Assembly (NCBI GenBank): GCA_963921795.1
Contig: OY997653.1
Location: forward strand, 63,262,214-63,326,213
DNA: 64,000 bases
From: Nannobrachium achirus
Lineage: Eukaryota > Chordata > Actinopteri > Myctophiformes > Myctophidae
Direction: 5' to 3'
Of the stretch, positions 35,060 to 45,904 are shown in pieces. Positions within the stretch are counted from its first letter, which is position 1. Every line of letters begins with the position of its first letter. The notes under the pieces are model-generated. The model saw nothing but the letters and a program-made list of their open reading frames with translations. It did not search any database and had not been told where the DNA came from. A program made the translations under genes and the position numbers.

Positions 35060-35641
35060 TAGGTCTGGGACGATTCACTTACCTCCCGATTCGATTCGAT
35101 TTCGATTCATCGGGTGGCGATTCGATTTATATCACGATTATAGATTTTTCTGCGATTCGCGATTCGAATCGTGATTGTTGCGATTCATTCCCACAATTGA
35201 CATTGCTTTTTTATATAATTTGAATGTAGAATGTTTAGGTGGTGGTCATATGTAGGACCACAGCACTTTCTTCACCCAATGTGAAGTGAGCGGTGGTCGT
35301 GCTTGCATAACGTCATCAGACTAGGATTTGAGTCTAGGATGTACAGGCTATGCTACACACACATGTTTTGCTATGGCAAAACACTGAGGAAAAAGGCTAC
35401 AGACATACGACATATGACATCACTAGACAAACATGATGCTACGCACACACATTTTACTATGGCAAAACGCTGAGGAAAAACGCTACAGACACACGCACAG
35501 CCACTTATAGGAGCGGTTTGCACTGCTAAAAAAAACAAAAAAAAAAACAAAAAACGATTCACTTACCTCTCGATTCGATTAATTGAATCGTGGCATCAAC
35601 ATCACGATTAATTGGTGAATCAATTTTTTGGCACACCCCTA
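35060..35641 (-). mobile_element. hAT-type MITE (CGATTCGATT family) with a nested repeat, perfect TSD
   Basis: Ends TAGGTCTGGGACGATTC and GGCACACCCCTA (complement TAGGGGTGTGCC), with GTGGAAAG duplicated at 35052-35059 and 35642-35649. Terminal parts are rich in CGATTCGATT/ATCACGATTA words. The middle is occupied by the repeat at 35275-35524, after which the broken phrase ACGATTCACTTACCTC recurs. Confidence 0.85.
35275..35524 (+). repeat. Dispersed ~250 bp repeat, copy 2, with A-rich tail
   Basis: Same order of motifs as 29316-29566, including GTTTTGCTATGGCAAAAC. It is followed by an A-rich stretch (35527-35555) and lies inside the hAT MITE, so it arrived later. The A-rich 3' end supports retroposition in the forward direction. 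Confidence 0.7.
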
Positions 35642-35723
35642 GTGGAAAGAGTACTGAAAAATCCTACTCAAAGTAAGAGTATTATTACTTTTTTATTTTT
35701 CATTTTAGAGGTTATGTCTCTCC

Positions 35724-36165
35724 TAGTCTCGCGTAGCCAGACAACTATTCCACAATCTCCGAATGCTATATAGAGTCTGGAACAGCAGCTCCCGAACGGC
35801 GAGTATCGGAAGTAGCCACTGCTGCACTGAACTGTAGTCCCATTGGAAACATAACAGAAACACAATAGCTCAGACAAAGTCATTCGAGCTGCCTATTATT
35901 GTTATGAGTGTATAGTTTATGAAACGTTTGAAAACATCATGAAGGTGACACCAATAACACCAGAGAAAGACAAAATAAAGCCCCCAGAAATATTGAAAGG
36001 AGACATAACGCTTCCAGTAGGACATGTTATTGCTACTGCACTAAGGGAGCGGTTGCGTCACATCCGCTTTATCTCGCACTCACCGTTTCTATTTCCGTCT
36101 GCCAGACTGTATGCTGGGAGCATTTCACCAAATCACGGAGGCAACAGTCTGGCCACGCGAGACTA
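35724..36165. mobile_element. Mutator-like MITE with 9 bp TSD
   Basis: Ends TAGTCTCGCGTAGCCAGAC and GTCTGGCCACGCGAGACTA pair with one mismatch. TGTCTCTCC is repeated outside both ends (35715-35723, 36166-36174). A 9 bp duplication fits Mutator-like transposons, though 8 bp with one chance base (hAT or P) cannot be excluded. No transposase. The frame beginning at 35939 runs out of the element and is not credible as a gene. Confidence 0.75.
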
Positions 36166-36174
36166 TGTCTCTCC

Positions 36175-36718
36175 TAATAGACACAATTTATTTGACCTGA
36201 TGGTCAATACTCAGTTCATCTCCCGAGCAGGCAGGCTTTATTATTAGTAAGAAGCTTCAGGGTGACAAGCGACCTCACCCCAAAGGGCGAGGTCGCGCCA
36301 CAGTGATGTGGACAGCAGGGATCTCCATATATGGGCATAAAAGGGATTTGTTACCCTAGCATCACAGGGATCTCCATATCTCCATATATGGGCATAAAAG
36401 GGATTGTTCCCCCTGGCATCACAGGGATCTCTCTAACAGGCGTTATTAATATTGATGACATCAGGGAACTCCATATATGGGCATAAAAGGGATTCTGTTT
36501 GTGTGACATCACAGTGAAGCCAGAGCGTGATGTCAGAGCGGCAACCCATAGACACATCTACACGGACAAGCTGTGGCATTTCTCATGGTAAACTGCGACG
36601 TTCTTAGCTCAATGGTACGATTTAAGAAGAAAGTTACAGTGTTTGCTTTTTGGTTTTATATATTTATATTTATAAAACCCACTGACACACTTCACCACTT
36701 TCACTTTCAACATGTTTC
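36175..36718 (+). repeat. CCATATATGGGC repeat cluster, locus 2, and flanks
   Basis: The phrase GGGATCTCCATATATGGGC followed by ATAAAAGGGAT recurs, with CCATATATGG at 36325, 36382 and 36471. The opening TTAGTAAGAAGCTTCAGGG parallels TAGTAAGACGCCTCAGGG at 33921, so this is a diverged copy of locus 1. Nothing further is recognised up to the SINE. Confidence 0.65.
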
Positions 36719-36732
36719 AAAGGTAGATGGTT

Positions 36733-36947
36733 GGGGCGCCTGCTGGCCTAGTGGTCCACATGGGCTTTGATGCTGCCGGTTCGGTTCGAGTCCCGCTCCC
36801 AACGGCTGTTTGTATTGTGTCAATCTCCTTCTCTCACACCATGTTTCCTGTCTGTATCTTCACTGTAGTGTACAGTGTACTATCTATACAGGCAGAAAAA
36901 GCCAAAAACATCTTAAAAAAAGAGTAGTTCATAAAAAAATGGCTTAT
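36733..36947 (+). mobile_element. tRNA-derived SINE with intact polymerase III boxes
   Basis: Starts GGGGCGCCTGCTGGCCTA. A box TGGCCTAGTGG is at 36744-36754 and B box GGTTCGAGTCC at 36783-36793, both fitting the tRNA promoter consensus. The tail GCAGAAAAAGCCAAAAAC then A-rich sequence follows. Flanks AAAGGTAGATGGTT (36719-36732) and AAAAGTAGATGGTT (36948-36961) are a near-perfect 14 bp duplication. Same family as 26298-26517. The body is shorter and diverged. Confidence 0.88.
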
Positions 36948-37039
36948 AAAAGTAGATGGTTGCCTGACATTCTGACGTAGGGCGCATATAAAAGAGAACA
37001 ACAAGGTAAATAGTTGAAGTATGGACTTACAAGGTTTCT

Positions 37040-37218
37040 TTGTATCATAGTAGCAGAAAGTGTGTCCTCAACAGAGAAGCAGCAGACATTCTGTCTGAGG
37101 GCCTGCAGCCTGCTTTGCTCTCTCGTGGCTTCCATTCCTAGGTGATGATGAGACATTAAACTGGTGTCATTCTGTTGACAGTTATAAGTTTTGGTCCTGA
37201 TAGTTCAGTTTTGTTCAA
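37040..37218 (+). repeat. Segment duplicated from or with 33330-33515
   Basis: Second copy of the ~180 bp repeat, with a 3 bp insertion (GAAGCAGCAG) and scattered substitutions. No boundaries with target duplications are seen. Confidence 0.7.
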
Positions 37219-37264
37219 GTTGTTATCTTGAAGATCCGTTCTTTTAAACAAGCGACACCATCGT

Positions 37265-37640
37265 ATGCACCGAGTGCCGCGCTGCGAGTTTGTAGATCGC
37301 TATTTTTTTAAAATCTTGAAAATATGTGCACGTTTTTTCTATGTCAGTGGAGCTCAAACCTTTTCATGTGGAAGGACCCCCAGAATGATACGTATTTGGC
37401 CACGGACCCACATCTCAAAATATTTAGTTCCAGGGACCCCCCAGAATCAAAATTTTAGTTACAAATGTTTGCTTAAAAAAATACATATATTCAAAGATTT
37501 GCACACATTTTCACAACTTTTCAAAAATAGCAGATCTACAAGTTCACAGCGTGGCAGCCGCTTTGTGAGCTTGTATGTCTGCTATTTTTTCAATTGCTAA
37601 AGTATAGAATAATTAAGCCCCCCCTAGTAACTCAGTCCCA
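37265..37640 (+). mobile_element. Composite MITE, copy J (left part lost)
   Basis: Begins mid-palindrome (CACCGAGTGCCGCGCTGCGA) and keeps the centre and a shortened palindrome 2 (37525-37590). It fades out after CTAGTAACTCAGTCCCAC without the terminal CCCCTG. The left terminus and first arm are deleted. Confidence 0.75.
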
Positions 37641-38030
37641 CAAATACCTGCTAAAAAGTATAAAATGTATGACGATAGAAATGGCGGTAGCATTGTACTT
37701 AAGTACTTGAGTAAACTTACAGCGCCACTGACGCACATGGTAAAGTGCTTTGGATGAAACGATGCAACAGAAAACAGACCACTTTAGCTAGGATTGTTAT
37801 ACGTTGAAAGTTCAAAACCCTCCCAAATATAACAAAACAAGACCCAAAAACAGAAACTGAAAGAAGAAGTAGAACTGTGAAGCGCCACATGTTTTTCTGT
37901 GATTCCGTGTGATCGCAGCGATCACTCACAGAAGGCCAGCGAGCGCTGTGCGCGTTGAATTAAACATTAGAGACGCTCAGATCTTATAACACCAAAGAGG
38001 AGCGCATCGTCGCGCTGCGCTCGACGGAGG
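37641..38030. other. No recognisable feature
   Basis: Unassigned sequence between two MITE copies. Confidence 0.35.
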
Positions 38031-38620
38031 CAGGGGTGTCACTCCAAACGCTGGGCCCTGGGTACGAGGATTCACTGTGGGCCCCCCGTGAATGTTCTTC
38101 ATAGGGGGAGGAGGGGGTTTAACCCATTTAGACTGGGAACGCATTATTGTGTGCTTTAACTATTGAAAAATAGCAGATATACAAGCTCACAGCGCGGCAC
38201 CGAGTGCCGCGCTGCGAGCTTGTATATCTGCTATTTTTGAAAAATCTTGAAATTCTTGAAAAAACCTTGAAAAAATTCCTGAAAAAACCTACTGTATGTT
38301 TCTATGTCAGTGGTGCTCAAACCTTATCATGTGAAGGACCACCAAAATGATATGTATTTGACCACGGACCCCCATCTCAAAATATTTAGTTCCAGGGACC
38401 CCCCCAGAAGCAAAATTTAAATGTTCGCTTAAAAAATACATATATTCAAAGATTTGCACACATTTTCACGACATTTATAGCAGATCTACAAGCTCACAGC
38501 GCGGCACCGAGTGAGCTTGTATATCTGCTATTTTTCAATAGCTAAAGTATAAAATATTTAAGGCCCTAGTTGGGCCCTAGTAACTCAGTCCCACTCCCCC
38601 CCCCCTTTGTGACGCCCCTG
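38031..38620 (+). mobile_element. Composite MITE, copy K (full length)
   Basis: Starts CAGGGGTGTCACTCC and ends GTGACGCCCCTG. Palindrome 1 is near-perfect (38165-38240). Palindrome 2 has lost half of its loop (38475-38535). The TTTAACCCATTTAGACTGGG segment of the long outer arm is present. No clear flanking duplication. Confidence 0.85.
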
Positions 38621-38712
38621 TGTGCTGCTGCAATACTCTTCAATTAAAAATACGTACGTTAGAGGAGGAGGAGGAGGGAGTGGATGGAGGGTTGGAGGAA
38701 AATATGAGAGAC

Positions 38713-39492
38713 AGCCGCTGATACGAACGACCTACGGCCTGGTCGCGACCTAGGCCACGACCTGGAGGTCGTAGGTCCCGGTTCTGGAGGTCGTAGTTCG
38801 CGGTACATACTTGTTAGGTCGCGGCCGGTCTAGTTTCGCGACCCCCGGCCGTGGTTGCGCCACCTCGGTCGTCCCCGGGCCGTTGTTGCGCGATCGGGCC
38901 GTTGTTCAGCGACCTGGGAAGTCCGCGGTCGTATTTAAAAGGTCTTTTTGCAGAATATTCTAGAGCAGCAGCGCTATTCAACCTTTTGAAGCTTGTGATT
39001 GGCTGAACCGGAGGTAGGAAGCGCTCCATTGTAGTCACTTGGACCGCGCGAGGTGCACCAAAACCTATCCTTAACCCTAACCCCAACTCTAACTCTAACC
39101 CTAACCTTAACCCTAACCCCAACTCTAACCCTAACCCTAACCCTAACCCTAACCCTAACCCTAACCCTAACCCTAACCTGCCGACACTGAGTAGCTAACC
39201 TGCCGACGCTGTTGAAAACGAGCGCTCCTTCCCTTAGCAAGCGTAGAGTTTCTAAACTCGCGTCCCTTCCCTTAGCAAGCGTAGAGTTTCGATCGCGGCG
39301 CTCCTTCCCTTAGCAAGCGTAGAGTTTCTAAACTCGCGTCCCTTCCCTTAGCAAGCGTAGAGTTTCGATCGCGGACTTCCCAGGTCGCTGAATTACGACC
39401 GAGATCGCGCAAAACCTCCAGAACCGGGACCTACGACCTCCAAGTCGTGGCCTAAGTCGCGACCAGGCCGTAGGTCGTTTGTATCAGCGGCT
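38713..39492. mobile_element. Long-TIR element with internal telomere-like repeat
   Basis: Ends AGCCGCTGATACGAACGACC and GGTCGTTTGTATCAGCGGCT begin inverted repeats of ~80 bp (GGTCGCGAC, CACGACCT, AACCGGGACC elements on both sides). The interior holds a (CCCTAA)n stretch and two ~77 bp direct repeats with CCTTAGCAAGCGTAGAGTTT (39226-39376). No transposase. No clear target duplication, so the superfamily is not assigned. Confidence 0.75.
39065..39178. repeat. Interstitial telomere-like repeat (CCCTAA)n
   Basis: About 110 bp of CCCTAA units, degenerate on the left (CCCCAACTCTAA) and pure on the right. It lies wholly inside the TIR element 38713-39492. Confidence 0.9.
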
Positions 39493-39676
39493 CTTGCTGG
39501 AGAATATGCTTCAACAAAAGGATTTTCGATGATGAGAGCTGCTACTGACGACCAAACACTGTATACTATACTGTACCGTATTTCATCTGATCAAGGTTGA
39601 CAGCTTTGGCTGCAGATGGGATTAAAGCTTCTGTGAAAACTATGAACATCCCACCTCTGAATGAAGATATGATATG

Positions 39677-42600
39677 CCTATAGATAAATGTATTCTATAT
39701 AATTACATACTGTAGGCCCCTATACTAACATAAGTATATCACCACACCTATAGATAAATGTATTCTATATAATTACATACTGTAGGCCCCTATACTAACA
39801 TAAGCATATCACCACACCTATAGATAAATGTATTCTATATAATTACATACTGTAGGCCCCTATACTAACATAGGTATATCACCACACCTATAGATAAATG
39901 TATTCTATATAATTACATACTGTAGGCCCCTATACTAACATAAGCATATCACCACACCTATAGATAAATGTATTCTATATAATTACATACTGTAGGCCCC
40001 TATACTAACATAAGTATATCACCACACCTATAGATAAATGTATTCTATATAATTACATACTGTAGGCCCCTATACTAACATAAGCATATCACCACACCTA
40101 TAGATAAATGTATTCTATATAATTACATACTGTAGGCCCCTATACTAACATAAGTATATCACCACACCTATAGATAAATGTATTCTATATAATTACATAC
40201 TGTAGGCCCCTATACTAACATAAGCATATCACCACACCTATAGATGAATGTATTCTATATAATTACATACTGTAGGCCCCTATACTAACATAAGCATATC
40301 ACCACACCTATAGATAAATGTATTCTATATAATTACATACTGTAGGCCCCTATACTAACATAAGCATATCACCACACCTATAGATGAATGTATTCTATAT
40401 AATTATACTGTAGGCCCCTATACTAACATAAGCATATCACCACACCTATAGATAAATGTATTCTATATAATTATACTGTAGGCCCCTATACTAACATAAG
40501 TATATCACCACACCTATAGATAAATGTATTCTATATAATTATACTGTAGGCCCCTATACTAACATAAGTATATCACCACACCTATAGATAAATGTATTCT
40601 ATATAATTATACTGTAGGCCCCTATACTAACATAAGTATATCACCACACCTATAGATAAATGTATTCTATATAATTACATACTGTAGGCCCCTATACTAA
40701 CATAAGTATATCACCACACCTATAGATAAATGTATTCTATATAATTATACTGTAGGCCCCTATACTAACATAAGTATATCACCACACCTATAGATAAATG
40801 TATTCTATATAATTATACTGTAGGCCCCTATACTAACATAAGTATATCACCACACCTATAGATAAATGTATTCTATATAATTACATACTGTAGGCCCCTA
40901 TACTAACATAAGTATATCACCACACCTATAGATAAATGTATTCTATATAATTATACTGTAGGCCCCTATACTAACATAAGTATATCACCACACCTATAGA
41001 TAAATGTATTCTATATAATTACATACTGTAGGCCCCTATACTAACATAAGTATATCACCACACCTATAGATAAATGTATTCTATATAATTACATACTGTA
41101 GGCCCCTATACTAACATAAGTATATCACCACACCTATAGATAAATGTATTCTATATAATTATACTGTAGGCCCCTATACTTACATAAGTATATCACCACA
41201 CCTATAGATAAATGTATTCTATATAATTATACTGTAGGCCCCTATACTAACATAAGTATATCACCACACCTATAGATAAATGTATTCTATATAATTACAT
41301 ACTGTAGGCCCCTATACTAACATAAGTATATCACCACACCTATAGATAAATGTATTCTATATAATTATACTGTAGGCCCCTATACTAACATAAGTATATC
41401 ACCACACCTATAGATAAATGTATTCTATATAATTACATACTGTAGGCCCCTATACTAACATAAGTATATCACCACACCTATAGATAAATGTATTCTATAT
41501 AATTACATACTGTAGGCCCCTATACTAACATAAGTATATCACCACACCTATAGATAAATGTATTCTATATAATTATACTGTAGGCCCCTATACTAACATA
41601 AGTATATCACCACACCTATAGATAAATGTATTCTATATAATTATACTGTAGGCCCCTATACTAACATAAGTATATCACCACACCTATAGATAAATGTATT
41701 CTATATAATTACATACTGTAGGCCCCTATACTAACATAAGTATATCACCACACCTATAGATAAATGTATTCTATATAATTATACTGTAGGCCCCTATACT
41801 AACATAAGTATATCACCACACCTATAGATAAATGTATTCTATATAATTACATACTGTAGGCCCCTATACTAACATAAGTATATCACCACACCTATAGATA
41901 AATGTATTCTATATAATTACATACTGTAGGCCCCTATACTAACATAAGCATATCACCACACCTATAGATAAATGTATTCTATATAATTACATACTGTAGG
42001 CCCCTATACTAACATAAGTATATCACCACACCTATAGATGAATGTATTCTATATAATTACATACAGTAGGCCCCTATACTAACATAAGTATATCACCACA
42101 CCTATAGATAAATGTATTCTATATAATTACATACAGTAGGCCCCTATACTAACATAAGCATATCACCACACCTATAGATAAATGTATTCTATATAATTAC
42201 ATACTGTAGGCCCCTATACTAACATAAGTATATCACCACACCTATAGATGAATGTATTCTATATAATTACATACAGTAGGCCCCTATACTAACATAAGTA
42301 TATCACCACACCTATAGATGAATGTATTCTATATAATTACATACTGTAGGCCCCTATACTAACATAAGTATATCACCACACCTATAGATAAATGTATTCT
42401 ATATAATTACATACTGTAGGCCCCTATACTAACATAAGCATATCACCACACCTATAGATGAATGTATTCTATATAATTACATACTGTAGGCCCCTATACT
42501 AACATAAGCATATCACCACACCTATAGATGAATGTATTCTATATAATTACATACTGTAGGCCCCTATACTAACATAAGTATATCACCACACCTATAGATA

Positions 42601-43083
42601 AATGTATTCTATATAATTACATACTGTAGGCCCCTATACTAACATAAGCATATCACCACACCTATAGATGAATGTATTCTATATAATTACATACTGTAGG
42701 CCCCTTATACTAACATAAGCATATCACCACACCTATAGATAAATGTATTCTATATAATTACATACTGTAGGCCCTTATACTAACATAAGCATATCACCAC
42801 ACCTATAGATAAATGTATTCTATATAATTACATACTGTAGGCCCTTATACTAACATAAGCATATCACCACACCTATAGATAAATGTATTCTATATAATTA
42901 CATACTGTAGGCCCCTATACTAACATAAGCATATCACCACACCTATAGATAAATGTATTCTATATAATTACATACTGTAGGCCCTTATACTAACATAAGC
43001 ATATCACCACACCTATAGATAAATGTATTCTATATAATTACATACTGTAGGCCCCTATACTAACATAAACATATCACCACACC
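39677..43083. repeat. Satellite array, 70/68 bp unit, about 49 copies
   Basis: The unit contains CCTATAGATAAATGTATTC, TATATAATTACATACTGTAG and GCCCCTATACTAACATAAG. Most units are 70 bp. A class lacking CA (ATTATACTG in place of ATTACATACTG) is 68 bp and clusters at about 40404-41780. Other diagnostic sites are TAAGTATATC or TAAGCATATC, GATAAATG or GATGAATG, and in the last ~400 bp CCCTTATAC. Variants lie in blocks, pointing to local amplification. No open frame. Confidence 0.97.
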
Positions 43084-43089
43084 GAAATA

Positions 43090-43620
43090 AAGCATATCTC
43101 AACGTGCTACATTCAAAAGGGCAAAGAAACGATCAAGCAAAAGCAAATAGCAAAGCAAAGCCAACAAAAAGATAAATAAAAGGACTAAAACGGTCAAAAC
43201 AGTTTAAATCAGTAAATTAGGATCAGTGCACACCTATTATACACAGCTCAGGTAAGGTTTAAAAGCACCAAGGGCATCCAGAGGGTCCTTCTAGGCAAAT
43301 GCCTTATTAGAAAGAAAGGTCTTTAGTCCCCTTTTGAAGGCGTCCACTGACTGTGGTGCTCTCAGGTGGTTGGGGAGGGCATTCCACAGCAGAGGAGCAG
43401 CTGAGCAGAAAGCCCGGTCCGGCGGTCCCCCATAGCGCATAGGTTAGTCTTTTCGCGGGTGGAGGTTGGGGGTTCAATGAGTTCTTTGAGGTATGAAGGA
43501 AGGAGTGTTGGTGGGTGAGGAGGCAGACCTTCTCTTCTATCCTGGAGGAGACGGGAAGCCAGTGTAGGGAATGAAGTATGGGTGTGATGTGGTCATATTT
43601 CCACACTCTCCCCCATAATT
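43090..43620 (-). pseudogene. L2-like LINE reverse-transcriptase C-terminal remnant
   Basis: On the reverse strand the region near 43606-43550 encodes YDHITPILHSLHWLPVSSRI, and near 43410-43290 a different frame encodes LLWNALPNHLRAP. Both motifs belong to the C-terminal part of L2/Rex1-type LINE ORF2 proteins (HWLPV, LWN.LP). The frame changes between them, so it is a broken fossil. The LINE 3' side (A-rich, 43090-43210) adjoins the 70 bp satellite directly. It has no endonuclease or catalytic RT core. Confidence 0.75.
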
Positions 43621-44345
43621 ATTACAACTGCACTAAATATTAAGATGTAAAAAACCTAAAACATACAACCTGATTTCAAGTAATCTGTTTTTCTCAATTG
43701 CAACCTGCTGGTCCTTTTCTATGAAATGATGATGAGAAGTCGAGTTTGTTCATCTAGAAACACACTTACAGTACTGGTCGTCTTTACACACCGGGAGGGT
43801 AGCAAATAAATGATCAGAAAATGTCTGTGCATTATGTCACACTATTGATTAAATTCAGTAGGCCTAGTAGTACATACTGTACATACTGTACATACTGTAC
43901 ATACTGTACTGTACTCGCTGTGAAGCATCCACCTCCTGGTCACAGTTTATCATGAGAAACGGCACAGCGTGTCCGCGTGTAGACGGACGTGTACACGAGC
44001 AGGTTGGTGTAGACGGACGTGTACACGAGCAGGTTGGTGCCGCTCATTTTTCTTCCTCTGCCATCGGTGTGTGAATGAGTGAACATGAAACACAACACAA
44101 TGTAAAGCTCTTTGCAGAGCGCTATACACAATTATACATGTAGTCCACTTGCCTTTTTTTTTTTTTTACAAAACAAAACATCTTTGGCGTTCAATGATGT
44201 CATTAATGATGTTCCTTATAGCAAAGGAAACCACATTGCGTTTCTGATGCAGGCGTAGAAACGTTGTGACAGCATGTGAGAGGCGGGCGGGGGAGGGGGG
44301 GGGGGGGGGGGGGGCTGAAGTGTGAAATTACTTCACTTCCCCAGC
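43621..44345. other. Unassigned sequence with short tandem repeats and an L2-like tail
   Basis: Holds a TACATACTG array (43872-43916), a 33 bp tandem duplication of GTGTAGACGGACGTGTACAC (43976-44038), and a tail-like fragment (GTAAAGCTCTTTGCAGAGCG, about 44100-44125) resembling the L2-type SINE tail. A G-run lies at 44296-44314. No gene is recognised. Confidence 0.5.
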
Positions 44346-44505
44346 CAGGGGTGTCACACCAAATCCTGGGCCCTGGGTACAAGGGTTCACTGCGGGCCCC
44401 CCTTCATAGCAGGAGGGGGTTTAACCCATTTAGACTCTTTTGTGCTTTAACTATTGAAAAAATAGCAGATCTACAAGCTCGCTGTGAGCTTGGTTTACAG
44501 CAGCA
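44346..44505 (+). mobile_element. Composite MITE, copy L (left third only)
   Basis: Has the CAGGGGTGTCACACC terminus, GGGCCCTGGGTACAAGG arm, TTTAACCCATTTAGAC segment and a short palindrome (AGATCTACAAGCTCGC / TGTGAGCTTG). It then stops abruptly. Centre and right half are absent. Confidence 0.8.
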
Positions 44506-44758
44506 GTTAAAACTGTTATATATATTTTGTCTTCCTTCTCTAAAGCAGTGGAACAACAACATGCTGCACAGTATTAGCATACTGCATACGCATGAAGACA
44601 GATAACGGTTAACACCTCGTCGCGCTGCTATTATCACCTGTCACCACCGGGGACGTCAGAGAGAGAGCTTTATAGCGGAGTCTAAAAATGGAACTGTGTC
44701 ACACCTGTACTGACATGTCACAGTAGCTTCCGTTTATTGAACCACATGAACCCCCTTA

Positions 44759-45193
44759 GTCAGGGAATATTATCACAATACCTGTCAAAGCTGGGAATAA
44801 ATTCCTTACCAAACCATTTCTTCACCAATGTGTTCATAAAGGTGTCTAGTAACATATCTAACAAAGATTGAAATTCAACATCCCTAGCAAAATGTTTGAC
44901 AGCTAGGGTAATTCTGGGTCTCATTCACTTACTATACACTGTACTTTAATGGCAAAAAAGACTCCCAAAAATTTGCTTTCAGTAGCATGAGATGTGTCTA
45001 GCCAGGTGTTTTTAATTATTCTGAATCCATTGCAAGCATTTGTTTTGCACTAAAAACATTCCTTGGGCCAAATATGGACCCCACGAAACTGTGAAAAGTG
45101 ATGACTCTTCATTAAACCACGTTTTACGAACACATTGGTGAAGAAATTGTTTGGTAAGGAATTTATTCCCAGGTTTTATTAATATCCCCATAC
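44759..45193. mobile_element. MITE with ~43 bp inverted ends
   Basis: GGGAATAAATTCCTTACCAA...CACCAATGTGTTC at 44800-44843 is mirrored by GAACACATTGGTG...TTGGTAAGGAATTTATTCCC at 45129-45172. Weaker similarity (GGGAATATTA / TAATATCCCC) extends outward to TA dinucleotides, which would fit a Tc1/mariner-type TA target. The interior is shared with 14180-14470. No transposase. Confidence 0.72.
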
Positions 45194-45204
45194 TACATAC
45201 AGTA

Positions 45205-45300
45205 GTATGTTTTTTCTGTCGAGTTTTTCAGAAAGCTCGACAGAAAATATCAGATATTAAGCTCAGTGAGCTTGTAATGTACATCCGCTATATGTTTTCT
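45205..45300. repeat. Adjacent small hairpins, including a solo dispersed hairpin
   Basis: TTCTGTCGAG and CTCGACAGAA (45215-45246) form one hairpin. It overlaps a degenerate dispersed hairpin CAGATATTAAGCTCAGTGAG followed by CTTGTAATGT (45250-45279). Confidence 0.6.
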
Positions 45301-45358
45301 CTGCGCTTGTGGTGGCGGTGCCATATATTGTACAATCACTTTGTTGTTCTGAAGCGCC

Positions 45359-45361
45359 CAC

Positions 45362-45442
<81 letters not shown>
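45359..45442. repeat. (CA)n microsatellite
   Basis: About 42 CA units with one AA interruption. Confidence 0.97.
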
Positions 45443-45444
<2 letters not shown>

Positions 45445-45904
45445 ACACACAGTGTCAATGTACACGCTGGCTCTATGGATGTTTAATTCCTTCTAGAACA
45501 GCTTCCTGGGTTTTCTCGTCTCCCAGTGTAACACAGCTAATCCTTACAGGCTCGCCAAGCCCCTACTTTGTAATGCAACGTTCACAGTCTTTTGCTCGAG
45601 AAAAGCTAAGGCATTAATTCACTCCCAGCTCACGCGCGGAACGGGGACGGCATAAAAAATATATAATACACCAAAAGTCTCTTACCCCTTTATGTGTGTC
45701 GCTAATGGAAATACCCACAAAATAGAAATGTTATTTAAGTATATGATGCTGAGAATCTTTTTTAATGAGAGGCTCCTCAAACGACCTGAATGATGATTGC
45801 ATATTCATACTCAGACACTTCTTCACACAACTGAGGACATCGTCACTGTCGGGTAGAAAGTCTTTTTTTATCAAACCCATAAGATAAATATGGATAAATT
45901 CTCC
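45443..45904. other. No recognisable feature
   Basis: Unassigned sequence upstream of the LINE remnant. Confidence 0.35.

Noticed and set aside
35939-36247. 102-codon ORF
   Set aside because: It starts inside the Mutator-like MITE and crosses its right end and target duplication, so it cannot be a conserved gene.
44759-45193. Firm assignment to Tc1/mariner
   Set aside because: The TA flanks are too short to be informative and the outer part of the inverted ends is degenerate, so the superfamily is left open.
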